A DNA stretch of 57,348 nucleotides from Planctomycetota bacterium. Its GTDB lineage: Bacteria; Planctomycetota; Phycisphaerae; UBA1845. Below are positions 6,750 to 15,455 of this stretch, in pieces. Below the pieces are notes generated by a model that was not told where the DNA came from, did not search any database, and saw only the letters and a list, made by a program, of their open reading frames with translations. Position 1 is the first letter of the stretch, and every line of letters starts with the position of its first letter. The stretch is taken from positions 1 to 57,348 of the forward strand of contig JAJRWX010000002.1 of NCBI GenBank assembly GCA_024276605.1, in the 5' to 3' direction. The position numbers and the translations under genes are program-made.

Positions 6750-8390
6750 ATGACTGATGAGGATACGAACATGGGGAATGGCGACACCATCGTCGATGAG
6801 CAGGAGTCTATGTCTGACAGTGAGCAGGCTATGGCCAAGCTCAAAGAGTCGATCTCCGTCGAGAAAGAAGATGTCGGATCGCTGCGCATCAAGATGACCG
6901 TCACCGTCCCACGCGAGACCATCGACGAGCGAATGGGAGAACAATTCGCTGAGTTAAAGCGTGATGCAGCCGTCCCTGGTTTTCGTAAAGGCCACGCGCC
7001 GATCCAACTCGTGGAAAAGCGGTTTGCTTCCGATGTTGGAGACCAACTTAAACGCGAGTTGGTCAGTTCGGGATATTTAGCGGCTGTTGAAAAAGAGGAC
7101 ATCAACGCGCTTGGCGATCCTTTGTTTTGGGTGTCCGTGAAGGAAGAGCAGGAAAACGAAGACCAACAGACCAAGTCGGTCGAGACCGAAAAACTTCTAC
7201 CCATCGATCAAGCGCTTGATTCACTGGTTTTTCCCAAAGAAGGGGCTTTGACCTTCGCCTGCGAGATTGAACTTAAGCCTGAGTTTGAGTTACCAAAGCT
7301 GGACAAAATTCCTATCAAGCGCGTAAAGCATGAAGTGGATGAAAGCGATGTGGACGCTGAGCTAAAGCGCATGCGCATGATGCGTGGCACATTCAAGCCG
7401 GTAGAAGACGGACAAGTGAAGTTGGACGACATGTTGTACGTTGATTTCAAGATGTTCGTGGATGGTAACGTGGTTGATTCTGCGGAGAATTTCGATGTGG
7501 CTGCCCGTGATATGAATATCAGAGGTGTCCAATTGGAAGGCTTCGGCAAAGCCGTTGAGGGTAAAAAACTTGGCGATACGATCACCATCGAGGGAACCGT
7601 GCCCGATGACCATGAGCAGATGGATATTCGAGACAAAACAGCCAAGTTTGAACTGACGATTAACGAAATCAAACGGCTGGAGGTGCCGCCATTCGATCAG
7701 GCGTTCCTCGAGTCTGCTGGTTTTGATAGTGAGGAAGACCTGCGGGAACTGGTGCGCGATCAAATGCAAGCAGACCTGAGCAGCCGAAGCCGAAGTCATA
7801 TGCACGAGCAGGTCGGTGATTTTTTACTGGAACATACTGATTTTGAATTGCCTGAAGGCTTGTCGCAACGACAGGTAGAGAGGTCGTTGTCGCGTCGTCG
7901 CATACAATTACTCCAGGCGGGTATGCCTGAAGCGGAAATTGATAAGTCGATGGACGATATGCGGGTGAAAGCACGTGATCAAGTGATCCGCGATCTTAAA
8001 CTATTTTTCATCTTGGAAAAAATCGCCGAAGATCGTGAGATTGTCGTCCCTGAGGATCGTATAAACGGCGCGATTGCCCATATGGCCCATCGTGCCAATA
8101 AGCGATTTGATCGTGTACGTGACGAGTTGAGCAAGGGCGACGGTTTGACGATGTTGTATCTGCAAATTCGCGACGAGATGATCTTGGATCTTCTGATTAC
8201 GGATGCGGACGTATCGGACGAGGAAAGTCCGAAAAAGAAAGCGGCACCGAAATCCAAAACCAAGGCGAAAACTACAGCCAAGGTAAAAGCACCGGCCAAG
8301 AAAGCTGCAACGACAAGTGCGAAAAAGAAAACCCCGGCGAAAAAAACACCTGCAAAGAAGTCCGTTAAGAAGAAAAAGAAGACCTCCTGA
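6750..8390 (+). CDS. tig: Trigger factor with lysine-rich C-terminal tail
   Basis: 546 residues. Trigger factor is the ribosome-bound chaperone and peptidyl-prolyl isomerase that meets nascent chains. The N-terminal ribosome-binding domain carries VPGFRKGHAP (about 75-84), the family signature. A PPIase (FKBP-like) domain spans about 200-290 and is followed by the helical C-terminal chaperone domain to about residue 490. The final ~55 residues are almost only Lys, Ala, Pro, Thr and Ser (KKTPAKKTPAKKSVKKKKK), like histone H1 tails and absent from standard ~430-residue trigger factors. An acidic insert (EEQENEDQQ) near 130 adds to the length. ATG 6750 is preferred over TTG 6747 because AAGGAG lies 7 nt upstream. 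Two clpP genes follow, the usual order tig-clpP. Confidence 0.93.
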   Translation: MTDEDTNMGNGDTIVDEQESMSDSEQAMAKLKESISVEKEDVGSLRIKMTVTVPRETIDERMGEQFAELKRDAAVPGFRKGHAPIQLVEKRFASDVGDQLKRELVSSGYLAAVEKEDINALGDPLFWVSVKEEQENEDQQTKSVETEKLLPIDQALDSLVFPKEGALTFACEIELKPEFELPKLDKIPIKRVKHEVDESDVDAELKRMRMMRGTFKPVEDGQVKLDDMLYVDFKMFVDGNVVDSAENFDVAARDMNIRGVQLEGFGKAVEGKKLGDTITIEGTVPDDHEQMDIRDKTAKFELTINEIKRLEVPPFDQAFLESAGFDSEEDLRELVRDQMQADLSSRSRSHMHEQVGDFLLEHTDFELPEGLSQRQVERSLSRRRIQLLQAGMPEAEIDKSMDDMRVKARDQVIRDLKLFFILEKIAEDREIVVPEDRINGAIAHMAHRANKRFDRVRDELSKGDGLTMLYLQIRDEMILDLLITDADVSDEESPKKKAAPKSKTKAKTTAKVKAPAKKAATTSAKKKTPAKKTPAKKSVKKKKKTS

Positions 8391-8544
8391 AAGATGCGAC
8401 CTTGTCAGGTTATTTTGCCGACAATACGTGTAGCTGTTGTCGTGATTCGCCCAGAAGATGTTATAAGACGTTATCGACGAATGGCTATTGAAGAAATGTG
8501 TGAAGCGATACAAAGTAATGATCTACCCAAACGAGGTTCGACCT

Positions 8545-9171
8545 ATGCATGATGTGAATGGGCCTGTGCCTGTGATGAACCAAATGCCGGCGTACCAGCG
8601 TACGCGTGAAATGTCTCTTACGGACATGCTATTGGAGAACCGGATTATTTTCCTGTCCGGTCCGATTGTTGAGCGGTCGGCTAGCTTGGTGATACAACAG
8701 TTGTTGTATTTGCAATCGATTCGTCGCACGCAGGATGTGAATCTGTATATCAATTCACCCGGTGGGTTGGTGGATCAGACGCTGGCGATTTATGACACTA
8801 TGAAATTTATGGGGTGCGAAGTAGCCACTTATTGCATCGGTCAGGCCGCTAGCGGTGCCGCGATTATTCTCATGGCCGGGGCAAAAGGCAAGCGCTACAT
8901 TCTGCCTAATGCTAAGGTGATGATGCACCAACCTTATGGCGGCATTACCGGTCAAGCGGAAGACATTCGCATTCAAGCGGAAGAAGTGCTTCGTGATAAG
9001 AAACGGTTAAACACCATTATCGCGAGTTGCACCGGGAAATCAATCGAACAGGTGGCTGATGAGACCGAGCGCGATCGATATCTTGATGCCCAGGAAGCCG
9101 TTGATTACGGTGTGGTAGATGAAATCCTCGTCGAAGCGGTGGACGATAAGGACAAGGCCAAGAAGAAGTAA
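8545..9171 (+). CDS. clpP: ATP-dependent Clp protease proteolytic subunit, copy 1
   Basis: 208 residues from the ATG at 8545, which has GAGG 9 nt upstream; in-frame starts at 8488 (TTG) and 8518 (ATG) would lengthen the N-terminus. ClpP forms the barrel protease that degrades proteins unfolded by ClpX/ClpA. The catalytic triad is visible: Ser103 in GQAASGAA, His128 in MMHQPYGG and Asp177 in ERDRYLD. The oligomerisation motif INSPGG (70-74) is present. The AASG sequence replaces the usual AASMG next to the serine. It lies 154 nt downstream of tig and 58 nt upstream of a second clpP, so the three may be co-transcribed. The two subunits may form a mixed ring, as in some bacteria with paired ClpPs. 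No clpX follows. Confidence 0.92.
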   Translation: MHDVNGPVPVMNQMPAYQRTREMSLTDMLLENRIIFLSGPIVERSASLVIQQLLYLQSIRRTQDVNLYINSPGGLVDQTLAIYDTMKFMGCEVATYCIGQAASGAAIILMAGAKGKRYILPNAKVMMHQPYGGITGQAEDIRIQAEEVLRDKKRLNTIIASCTGKSIEQVADETERDRYLDAQEAVDYGVVDEILVEAVDDKDKAKKK

Positions 9172-9229
9172 ATCGTCAGGCGTGTGGCGAGAATGCAAAA
9201 CTTTGGTTTTTTTAGTGGTAATGTGATCA

Positions 9230-9844
9230 ATGCCTACAGTGAATCAACGCGTGCCCTTTGTCATCGAAAGTACCGGTCGGGGCGAACGAGAGATGGATAT
9301 TTTCTCTCGTTTGCTGAAAGATCGGATTATCTTTCTGACGGGCGGTGTGAATGATGACGTGGCCAACATCATCGTGGCACAGTTGCTTTTCCTTTCCAAT
9401 GAAGATCCTAAGGCCGACGTACATATGTACATCAATAGCCCGGGCGGTTCCGTTTCTGCGGGCTTAGCTATTTTCGATACGATGCAATATCTGCGATGTG
9501 ACGTGGCGACGTATAACGTGGGATTGGCCGCCAGTATGGGGGCGATCATCCTGTGTGGTGGTGCAAAGGGAAAGCGTTATTTGTTGCCGAATTCTCGTAC
9601 CTTACTTCATCAGCCGCTCATTGGTGGGGTGTTGGAAGGTTCTGCTACCGATCTATCCATCGAGGCTGAGGAAATTATTCGGCTTCGTAAATTGCTATAC
9701 GAAATCATCGCTTCGCGTTCCGGCAAAGATATGGCAACGATTGAAAAAGATTGCGATCGCAATAAGTGGTTGGATGCCAACGAGGCCATCCAATATGGTT
9801 TAGCCGATCAGACGCTAGAACGCATGCCCATGCCGGCAGATTAA
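9230..9844 (+). CDS. clpP: ATP-dependent Clp protease proteolytic subunit, copy 2
   Basis: 204 residues, the standard ClpP length. The triad Ser102 (GLAASMGA), His127 (LLHQPLIGG) and Asp176 (CDRNKW) is complete, so this copy should be active in its own right. It differs from copy 1 in having the standard AASMG sequence and a shorter, uncharged C-terminus (LERMPMPAD), whereas copy 1 ends in a charged tail (DDKDKAKKK). The gene begins 58 nt after copy 1 and is probably in the same transcript. Its stop codon is 4 nt before a dispersed repeat shared with the convergent amidotransferase gene. Confidence 0.93.
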   Translation: MPTVNQRVPFVIESTGRGEREMDIFSRLLKDRIIFLTGGVNDDVANIIVAQLLFLSNEDPKADVHMYINSPGGSVSAGLAIFDTMQYLRCDVATYNVGLAASMGAIILCGGAKGKRYLLPNSRTLLHQPLIGGVLEGSATDLSIEAEEIIRLRKLLYEIIASRSGKDMATIEKDCDRNKWLDANEAIQYGLADQTLERMPMPAD

Positions 9845-9848
9845 ACTC

Positions 9849-9875
9849 CGCGCAAACCTAAAGCCCACGGCTCGG
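9849..9875. repeat. Dispersed GCTAAAGCCC-type repeat, copy 1
   Basis: CGCGCAAACCTAAAGCCCAC then GGCTCGG. Related copies lie at 31303-31327, 36961-36985 and, inverted, 49226-49251. This divergent copy occupies the 13-bp gap between two convergent genes and contains the stop codon of the amidotransferase gene (9858-9860). Confidence 0.5.
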
Positions 9876-10451
9876 TTTTATGGATACACCGAGAAAGTTT
9901 GCCATCAGTTGTGAACCTTCGGTGGTTAGAAAGCTTTCCGGATGAAACTGCACGCCTTCGATGGGCATGGATTTATGGCGGATGCCCATTAGTTCGTCTC
10001 TATCGGTCCATGCTGTCACCTCAAACACATCGGGCAAACTATCTCGTTGGATGGTCAATGAATGATAGCGGGTGGCGATAAAGGGGTTTGACAGGCCTTC
10101 ATAACAACCCGTGCCTATGTGTTTAATGGGACTGGTCTTGCCATGCATGAGCCTCGCTTCCCGACCAATGGTTCCACCGAATACTTGGCCAATACATTGA
10201 TGCCCCAGGCACACGCCAAGGATAGGTACCTTGCCAGCGAAGTGTTTGATGACATCGTTGCTCATGCCTGCTTCGTTTGGTGTACAAGGTCCGGGTGAGA
10301 TAATCACGTGGGTGGGTTTAAGGTTATCCAATTCGTACAGGGTGGTTTGGTCATTACGTACAACTTGAATCGGCTGATGGGGGATTAGCGCACCCACCTG
10401 TTGAACCAAGTTGTAGGTGAAGGAATCGTAGTTATCGATGATGAGGATCAC
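9858..10451 (-). CDS. pabA/trpG: Glutamine amidotransferase of anthranilate / aminodeoxychorismate synthase
   Basis: 197 residues, the normal length of TrpG/PabA. It releases ammonia from glutamine for a chorismate-using partner (TrpE or PabB). The N-terminus MILIIDNYDSFTYNL, the oxyanion stretch ISPGPCTPNEAG, the nucleophile Cys81 in GVCLGHQCIG, and His170/Glu172 in FHPESFL complete the class I amidotransferase triad. No trpE or pabB is adjacent, so tryptophan and folate roles cannot be separated; in many bacteria one subunit serves both. The last codons (SRGL and stop) fall inside a dispersed repeat, so the C-terminus is probably extended or altered by it. Confidence 0.9.
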   Translation of the reverse strand: MILIIDNYDSFTYNLVQQVGALIPHQPIQVVRNDQTTLYELDNLKPTHVIISPGPCTPNEAGMSNDVIKHFAGKVPILGVCLGHQCIGQVFGGTIGREARLMHGKTSPIKHIGTGCYEGLSNPFIATRYHSLTIQRDSLPDVFEVTAWTDRDELMGIRHKSMPIEGVQFHPESFLTTEGSQLMANFLGVSIKPSRGL

Positions 10452-10571
10452 TATAGCATTGTCATCTATTGTGCATCGTTTTTCAAGAGAATCTCCCGGA
10501 AAAACAGAGATCCGTCTGCTACAGAAAAATAGAGCTTGCTCTAAGGCAGCCTAGCAGACGGGGGGCATGAA

Positions 10572-11786
10572 TCAATGGTTGAGCACTTTTAGCGGGGTAT
10601 CTACAGGTATGCAGGAGAATGCTAATTCACGGATGACGGCGTCGGCGACGAGTCGGCCTTGCGGAGTTAAGGCTATATGCGATGCCGTAACGATGAGATT
10701 ACCTAGTGAGACAAGATGAGGAAGCACGGAAGAAAAATGCTCGCGTGGGTCGAGGTCAAAGCGGTGTTGAAAGGCTTCGATTGATAAACCCTCGATCAAC
10801 CGAAGTTGCATGAGTATGCTTTCCAGCATGAGCGCATCGTTATCTAACGTTTCAACTTCGACCTCAGCGTGATGTTGCGCTAACATCATGTTGACGTAGG
10901 CGTTGAGGTCGGGGACGTTTTTGTATCGTCGGTTGCCCGTGCATCCGGCTGCGGATGGGCCTACACCGATGAAGGGCTGATTGCGCCAGTAGATGAGATT
11001 GTGCTGCGACTCGCAACCCGGACGGGTGAAGTTGCTCGTTTCATATTGACGGTAGCCTGCGGCGCAGAGTTCGTCGATGGCCAGTAAATACATATCCGCT
11101 TCAAGCCCCTCATCGCAGGGTGTGATTCGATTCGCCTCGCGCATGGCGGTTAGTCGCGTTTGGGGTTCATACGTTAGTCCATAACAGGCAATATGGTCAG
11201 GTGTTAGATCAATCGCACGATGCAATGATTGCGACCAGGTCTTCATGGTTTGGCCGGGGATACCGAAAATAAGATCGAGATTGATTTGATCAATACCGGC
11301 GCGCCGGAGCGTGTCCACGGAGGGGGCGATATCTTCCGGTGTATGCAAGCGTTCAAGTGTAGCTAGCTCCTCCGGGAAAAACGATTGTGCGCCCATCGAT
11401 ACGCGCGACACGCAGCATTGTTGGAGAAGCAATGCTTTATCGTGTTCGACCGTAGCGGGATTGGCCTCGACGGTAAACTCATCCAACTGGGCTTGGCCAA
11501 CTGATTTGCTGACGGCTTGAAGTATGAGCCGAAGCTCATCGGATGGTAAGGTCGTTGGTGTGCCGCCGCCGACGAAGACGGTGGTGATGGCATGTTCAAG
11601 CGAAGCTGTACGGACATCTAGTTCGTTGACCACAGCTTCGACCAGCGGCTTAGTGGCCCGATCTTTCAGTGCGACGGAGTAGAAATCGCAATACCCACAT
11701 TTTGAATCGCAAAATGGGATGTGGACGTACAATCCGCAAGGTTGATGACGAAGGAAATTCGTTTGGTTAGCGAGGCGATCATTCAT
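10572..11786 (-). CDS. hemW: HemW-like radical SAM protein (coproporphyrinogen oxidase-like)
   Basis: 404 residues. CGLYVHIPFCDSKCGYCDF (about 17-35) contains the radical-SAM CxxxCxxC cluster motif in the form typical of HemN/HemW. VFVGGGTPTTL (about 70-80) and the SAM-binding LDLIFGIPGQT (about 173-183) follow. The HNLIYWRNQPFIGVGPSA region is characteristic of HemW, now regarded as a heme chaperone rather than an oxygen-independent coproporphyrinogen oxidase. True HemN has a longer N-terminus. The gene runs in the same direction as the amidotransferase gene, 120 nt ahead of it, and is divergent from the FHA gene. Confidence 0.88.
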   Translation of the reverse strand: MNDRLANQTNFLRHQPCGLYVHIPFCDSKCGYCDFYSVALKDRATKPLVEAVVNELDVRTASLEHAITTVFVGGGTPTTLPSDELRLILQAVSKSVGQAQLDEFTVEANPATVEHDKALLLQQCCVSRVSMGAQSFFPEELATLERLHTPEDIAPSVDTLRRAGIDQINLDLIFGIPGQTMKTWSQSLHRAIDLTPDHIACYGLTYEPQTRLTAMREANRITPCDEGLEADMYLLAIDELCAAGYRQYETSNFTRPGCESQHNLIYWRNQPFIGVGPSAAGCTGNRRYKNVPDLNAYVNMMLAQHHAEVEVETLDNDALMLESILMQLRLIEGLSIEAFQHRFDLDPREHFSSVLPHLVSLGNLIVTASHIALTPQGRLVADAVIRELAFSCIPVDTPLKVLNH

Positions 11787-11873
11787 ACGGTTATGGTATC
11801 ACACGGACTGTGTGTTGTTTAGTGTGATTCGGTAAAACAAGCTCATCGTTGGGTATGCACAGCGTGGTAACAT

Positions 11874-11902
11874 TTGTCGGTCTTAAGTGGTTCGGATATA
11901 AT
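11874..11902 (+). promoter_or_regulatory. Sigma-70-type promoter for the FHA gene
   Basis: TTGTCG (11874-11879) and a perfect TATAAT (11897-11902) are separated by 17 nt. Predicted transcription start is near 11909, leaving a ~90-100-nt leader before the FHA protein. Confidence 0.6.
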
Positions 11903-11910
11903 GCAGCGTG

Positions 11911-11948
11911 GTGCCGTTGGCACTTCGACGTGCCGTAGGCACATCGAC
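11911..11948 (+). repeat. Two tandem 19-bp hairpin units in the FHA leader
   Basis: GTGCCGTTGGCACTTCGAC (11911-11929) is followed directly by GTGCCGTAGGCACATCGAC (11930-11948), with two differences. Each contains GTGCC-3 nt-GGCAC, a 5-bp stem. They begin about at the predicted transcription start, so they could form a double 5' hairpin protecting or regulating the mRNA, or be a dyad DNA-binding site. Function unknown. Confidence 0.65.
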
Positions 11949-12000
11949 CATGATTATGTGAAACTTTAGCAGGGCTGAAGGTAGCTATGCTCATCAAGGG

Positions 12001-12501
12001 ATGTGTCGTATGCACGTCAAGTTTATCATGTTCCGTGAAGACGGTAACCGGCGGGATTACCTGATTGCCGAGGGCACGACCAAAATAGGGCGGCAGAGCG
12101 ATTGTCAAATTCGCATTCCACTTTCTGATATATCACGTCGCCATGCAGAAGTAATCATTGAGGAACACAGTGCCACATTGCGGGACTTAGGCTCGGCTAA
12201 TGGTACGTTTCTTAATGAGGAGCGGGTGTTTACGGATGAGTTTCTTGAAGCCGGCGACCGTATCGTGATTGGTCCTGTGGCGTTTATTGTGCAAATAGAT
12301 GATGACCCCTCGGATGCTGAAGTTCTGGCTATTCACAATGCCGCTATGAGTGGCCAGGCGTTGGACCAAGGTGGTGGTGCGGTTGGTACTTCCAAGCATG
12401 TGTACATTTCAGATGAAGATATTGATCCGATAGCGGCGTTGGAAGAGTTGGCTTCAAGCGCGGATCATACGGCGATAAACGCTGATGAAGATGAGGATTA
12501 A
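12001..12501 (+). CDS. FHA-domain protein
   Basis: 166 residues. An FHA domain spans about 20-95: TKIGRQSDCQIRIP, SDISRRHAEV and LGSANGTFLNEERV contain the conserved GR, SRRH and NG residues that bind phosphothreonine peptides. The remaining ~70 residues are acidic and ungrouped (ISDEDIDPIAALEELA; DEDED at the end), likely disordered. It probably reads Ser/Thr-kinase signalling, which is abundant in planctomycetes; no kinase gene is adjacent. ATG 12010 is an alternative start, with AAGGG at a better distance. A promoter and tandem hairpins lie upstream, and a TTCG-loop hairpin follows 51 nt after the stop. Confidence 0.85.
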   Translation: MCRMHVKFIMFREDGNRRDYLIAEGTTKIGRQSDCQIRIPLSDISRRHAEVIIEEHSATLRDLGSANGTFLNEERVFTDEFLEAGDRIVIGPVAFIVQIDDDPSDAEVLAIHNAAMSGQALDQGGGAVGTSKHVYISDEDIDPIAALEELASSADHTAINADEDED

Positions 12502-12552
12502 GAGACTGATATATATATCACGGCTTCGTATTGTAAATTGATCTCAATGAGC

Positions 12553-12570
12553 CGCGGGTTTCGACCCGCG
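12553..12570 (+). terminator. TTCG-tetraloop hairpin after the FHA gene
   Basis: CGCGGGT (12553-12559), loop TTCG, ACCCGCG (12564-12570): a 7-bp GC-rich stem with the very stable UUCG tetraloop. There is no T-run after it, so termination is a guess. It also resembles the GCGGGT-ACCCGC repeat at 13205-13269. Confidence 0.4.
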
Positions 12571-12690
12571 CGGATGTACGAACAAGATAAAACCTGCGAC
12601 TTGGTATGGTCGTGTAGTTGCCACACGAGTGAAACAGTGTACTTGCTTTCGTTTGATAAATGTTAAGCTTTCCAGTATTGCAGGTGGTTC

Positions 12691-13209
12691 ATGGCTACGC
12701 TAACTCAGTCACAAGTCGATGCAGATACTCGATCTGATACGCGCCATATTCGACGTCGTCGGGCTGTACGTCGTCAGATTATTTTACTTCTCGTGGGCAC
12801 GGTTATTCTGGTTACGTTTATCATGGTGTTAGGCGATATGCGCAGGCAGCGATGGTCGATGGAGCAATCTCGTTGGTACGCTGCGCAACTGATGAAACGA
12901 TCCGGTGAATTCCGTGTCTTGCCGTTAAATTTGTTCGTCGATGTCATGCAGGATGTGCCTGATAGGCTCAAAGCGCAGGCGAGACCTTTTTCATATCTTA
13001 CGCGAGAGCAGGCTCGGCTATTGAGTAAATCCTCGAACCGTCTGCTCGTGGCGTGGTCGAAACCTGTCCATCGCGTTTTAGCCAAGGATGGTCGGGCGGT
13101 TGTGCTGTACGAGGAAGGCAGCTTTCAGCCAGTCTGGATACACCTGGCGGATTTCGATCTATTCTTTGCCCGGCAGCAGCAAGAGCTTGAACGCTTGAAA
13201 AGTGGGTAG
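12691..13209 (+). CDS. Single-pass membrane protein of unknown function
   Basis: 172 residues, not recognised. A basic N-terminus (RHIRRRRAVRRQ) precedes one transmembrane helix (IILLLVGTVILVTFIMVLG, about 30-48), so the ~120-residue C-terminal part probably lies in the periplasm. That part has no cysteines and no known motif. It contains FSYLTREQARLLSKSSNRLLVAW and a region with the feel of a small beta-domain (KDGRAVVLYEEGSFQPVWIHL). The gene is downstream of the FHA gene (189-nt gap) and convergent with the helicase gene. Its TAG stop lies inside a palindromic repeat. Confidence 0.65.
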   Translation: MATLTQSQVDADTRSDTRHIRRRRAVRRQIILLLVGTVILVTFIMVLGDMRRQRWSMEQSRWYAAQLMKRSGEFRVLPLNLFVDVMQDVPDRLKAQARPFSYLTREQARLLSKSSNRLLVAWSKPVHRVLAKDGRAVVLYEEGSFQPVWIHLADFDLFFARQQQELERLKSG

Positions 13210-13269
13210 GGCGGGTTTTACCCGCCTTCGCGCGTGCGCCGAATTCCGGCGGGTGGAACCCGCGCTACC
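13205..13269. repeat. 65-bp palindromic repeat of GCGGGT-ACCCGC hairpins
   Basis: Outer arms GGTAGGGCGGGT (13205-13216) and ACCCGCGCTACC (13258-13269) pair with one mismatch. Each half also folds alone: GGCGGGT-TTT-ACCCGCC (13210-13226) and GGCGGGT-GGA-ACCCGCG (13248-13264). The stop codon of the preceding membrane protein gene (13207-13209) lies inside. It sits between convergent genes, so it could terminate both. Confidence 0.7.
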
Positions 13270-13271
13270 AA

Positions 13272-15455
13272 TCATTGATTCGCCTGTGCGAGTTTTTTGG
13301 CTTCGGTGTCTGATTCCAGGAAGCGGTCGGTGTATCGTGGGTCGATGCTTTGGCAGACCTGGGTGGCTAATTCTCCGATACGCTCGTAGTCGGGGTCTTG
13401 ATTCGAGTGTTCCAGAAATTCTCCGGCTAGGATGACGAGGCGCAGCAGATGGCGTAACACGAGGCCTTCGTTTTTTAGCAGGTTTCGTGCCCGCACGAAT
13501 TTATCGAAGTCGCCTTCCAACTCGAATATGCCACCGGCTAGCCACTTCTCATCGGAGATGATTATTTCCGGTGAGGCTAAGTGCGACTCGAACAAGATGC
13601 GCAACATTTCAGGAAGCCTGATTCTTCTGGGGCCTAAGTCCTCAGCCATGTAGTCCGCCCCAACGTCCTCAGCGATGGCAGCTAATCCGCCGTCCGGATG
13701 CGGGAGCGCGAGTCCACGTGTTAGCAGTTGAGGCGAAAGCACTTGTGTTTCCAATATGCTCGCGGGTCGATCTTCCGGCGGTGCGATCGCACGACGCACG
13801 GCTGGGGGCATAGGGAGCACGGATTCTAGTGCTTCGAGTTTTTCTTCCATCTGACCACGAGATAATTGCTTAACGAGAAACGCGCCGTACAACGGATCAA
13901 CGCTGCGGAAATCCTTTAATTCGTGGATGTTATCATTGAGTGTCACGTGCTCGCCGTTTTCATCCATCGTGAGATAGCCAAGCTTGGCGAGGTTCGCCAT
14001 CATATGGTCGAGTTGGGATTGGAATTTTTCGAGTCGGGCGGATTCGTTAAACCGTTTACCCAGAAATTCGCGCACCGTAGCCAACGATCCTTGTTTTGTG
14101 ATCAGGTAGATCAAAATCTGATAGGGAATCATGGACCGGCTGTGCAACTTAGCCGGGCCTGCTTTGACGAGCGTTTCTAATTGACCCTTGGCCCAATACT
14201 GCTGCGTCGTTCTTCGCTTGGGTTTTTTGCGTTCGAGTTGTTTCCGCGCCCGCATGATACCCGGGTCTTTCGACTTGGGGTCTATTTTCTCATATTTTTT
14301 ATGCCACTTGGCAATCTTGACATCATCCTCATGGGCCATGGCATACACGTATCCGGAAGTGTCAAACTGCGGACGTCCGGCCCGTCCGAACATTTGATGC
14401 GCGTCGGAAGATGGGATCAGTTTTTTTTCTCGCGGTTTTCCTTTTAATAGCGAATTGATCACCACCGACCTAGCCGGCAAGTTGATTCCCGCAGCTAGCG
14501 TTTCCGTACAGACTACGAACGGCGTGAGTTTCTCAAGGAAAAGGTTTTCGATCATCTCCTTATACTTAGGTAGTATGCCCGCATGATGCACGCCGACACC
14601 GCGTATGAGCATTTGCCGAAGCTTGGGGCCGATACCCGATTGAAAAAGCTCAGCCGGTAATTGTTGTTCGATTTTATCGCGTGTTGTTTGGTTAATGAGT
14701 TTGAGGCCTTTGAGCCGCTCAGCGACGTCCCAACATTCATCCCGACTAAAACAAAAGACCAAGGCCGGCACGCGATTGTCCGAATCGTTTTCGCTAATCA
14801 TTTCGACAAGATGTTCAGTGAGCAGTTTTTCACCGACCCAAATAAATTCCAGCGGTACGCGCCGCTGATCGGACTGGATCATCGTTAAACGTCGGCCATG
14901 TTTTTCCTTAGCCCATTGGGTGAATTCGACGGTGTTGCCAACGGTGGCGGATAGAAGCATCAGGCGGATCGAATGAGGAAGCAATGACAACGACAGTTCC
15001 CACACGATTCCCCGATCCATCGAGTTGAAATAATGAAACTCATCCATCACCACGCCGCTAACATCGGTGAGCATGTCCTCTTCACTGAGGATATGGTTGA
15101 GTAGAATTTCCGCAACGACTACGCGAATCGTTGCATCAGGGTTGATTTTGCGATTGCCCGTGACCAGGCCGACACTTTCGCGCGGGAACCCCCAACGCTC
15201 GGCTGCGTCTTGAAACTCACGAAATTTCTGATCGGTCAGCGCGATGAGTGGCGTTGTATAGTATAGCTTAGTGCCCGAATGCAGGGCTTCGAAGATTGCG
15301 GCTTCGGCGATTAAGGTTTTACCCATGCCCGTGGGCGCAGCGATGAGTACCCCGCCCTCGGCTTCAAACCAGGCAAGCAGCGCTTCCTCTTGGAATGGAT
15401 ATAACTCGAATTGGAGTGAATCCAGGAATTTATCACAAATAGTCGCACGGTCCAT
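13272..15455 (-). CDS. Ski2-like DEAD/DEAH-box helicase
   Basis: 727 residues. Helicase motifs in order: Q-region YPFQEEAL (~19-26), Walker A AAPTGMGKTL (~39-48), VVVAEILLN, the DEFH box in VVMDEFHYF (~136-144), LLSATVGN, and the motif VI region SDAHQMFGRAGRPQFD. This order and the DE-[FH]-HYF box fit the Ski2/Mtr4/Brr2-like superfamily 2 group, ATP-dependent RNA or DNA helicases. Typical Mtr4 arch and DSHCT domains are not recognisable; the C-terminal ~250 residues are unplaced. It probably works in RNA turnover. It is convergent with the membrane protein gene and 59 nt downstream of the PLP-enzyme gene on the same strand. Confidence 0.87.
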   Translation of the reverse strand: MDRATICDKFLDSLQFELYPFQEEALLAWFEAEGGVLIAAPTGMGKTLIAEAAIFEALHSGTKLYYTTPLIALTDQKFREFQDAAERWGFPRESVGLVTGNRKINPDATIRVVVAEILLNHILSEEDMLTDVSGVVMDEFHYFNSMDRGIVWELSLSLLPHSIRLMLLSATVGNTVEFTQWAKEKHGRRLTMIQSDQRRVPLEFIWVGEKLLTEHLVEMISENDSDNRVPALVFCFSRDECWDVAERLKGLKLINQTTRDKIEQQLPAELFQSGIGPKLRQMLIRGVGVHHAGILPKYKEMIENLFLEKLTPFVVCTETLAAGINLPARSVVINSLLKGKPREKKLIPSSDAHQMFGRAGRPQFDTSGYVYAMAHEDDVKIAKWHKKYEKIDPKSKDPGIMRARKQLERKKPKRRTTQQYWAKGQLETLVKAGPAKLHSRSMIPYQILIYLITKQGSLATVREFLGKRFNESARLEKFQSQLDHMMANLAKLGYLTMDENGEHVTLNDNIHELKDFRSVDPLYGAFLVKQLSRGQMEEKLEALESVLPMPPAVRRAIAPPEDRPASILETQVLSPQLLTRGLALPHPDGGLAAIAEDVGADYMAEDLGPRRIRLPEMLRILFESHLASPEIIISDEKWLAGGIFELEGDFDKFVRARNLLKNEGLVLRHLLRLVILAGEFLEHSNQDPDYERIGELATQVCQSIDPRYTDRFLESDTEAKKLAQANQ

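Noticed and set aside
8481-8552. 23-codon frame overlapping the clpP start, which could be a leader peptide
   Set aside because: Chance overlap is likely at this length; no ribosome-binding site or attenuator-like structure was found.
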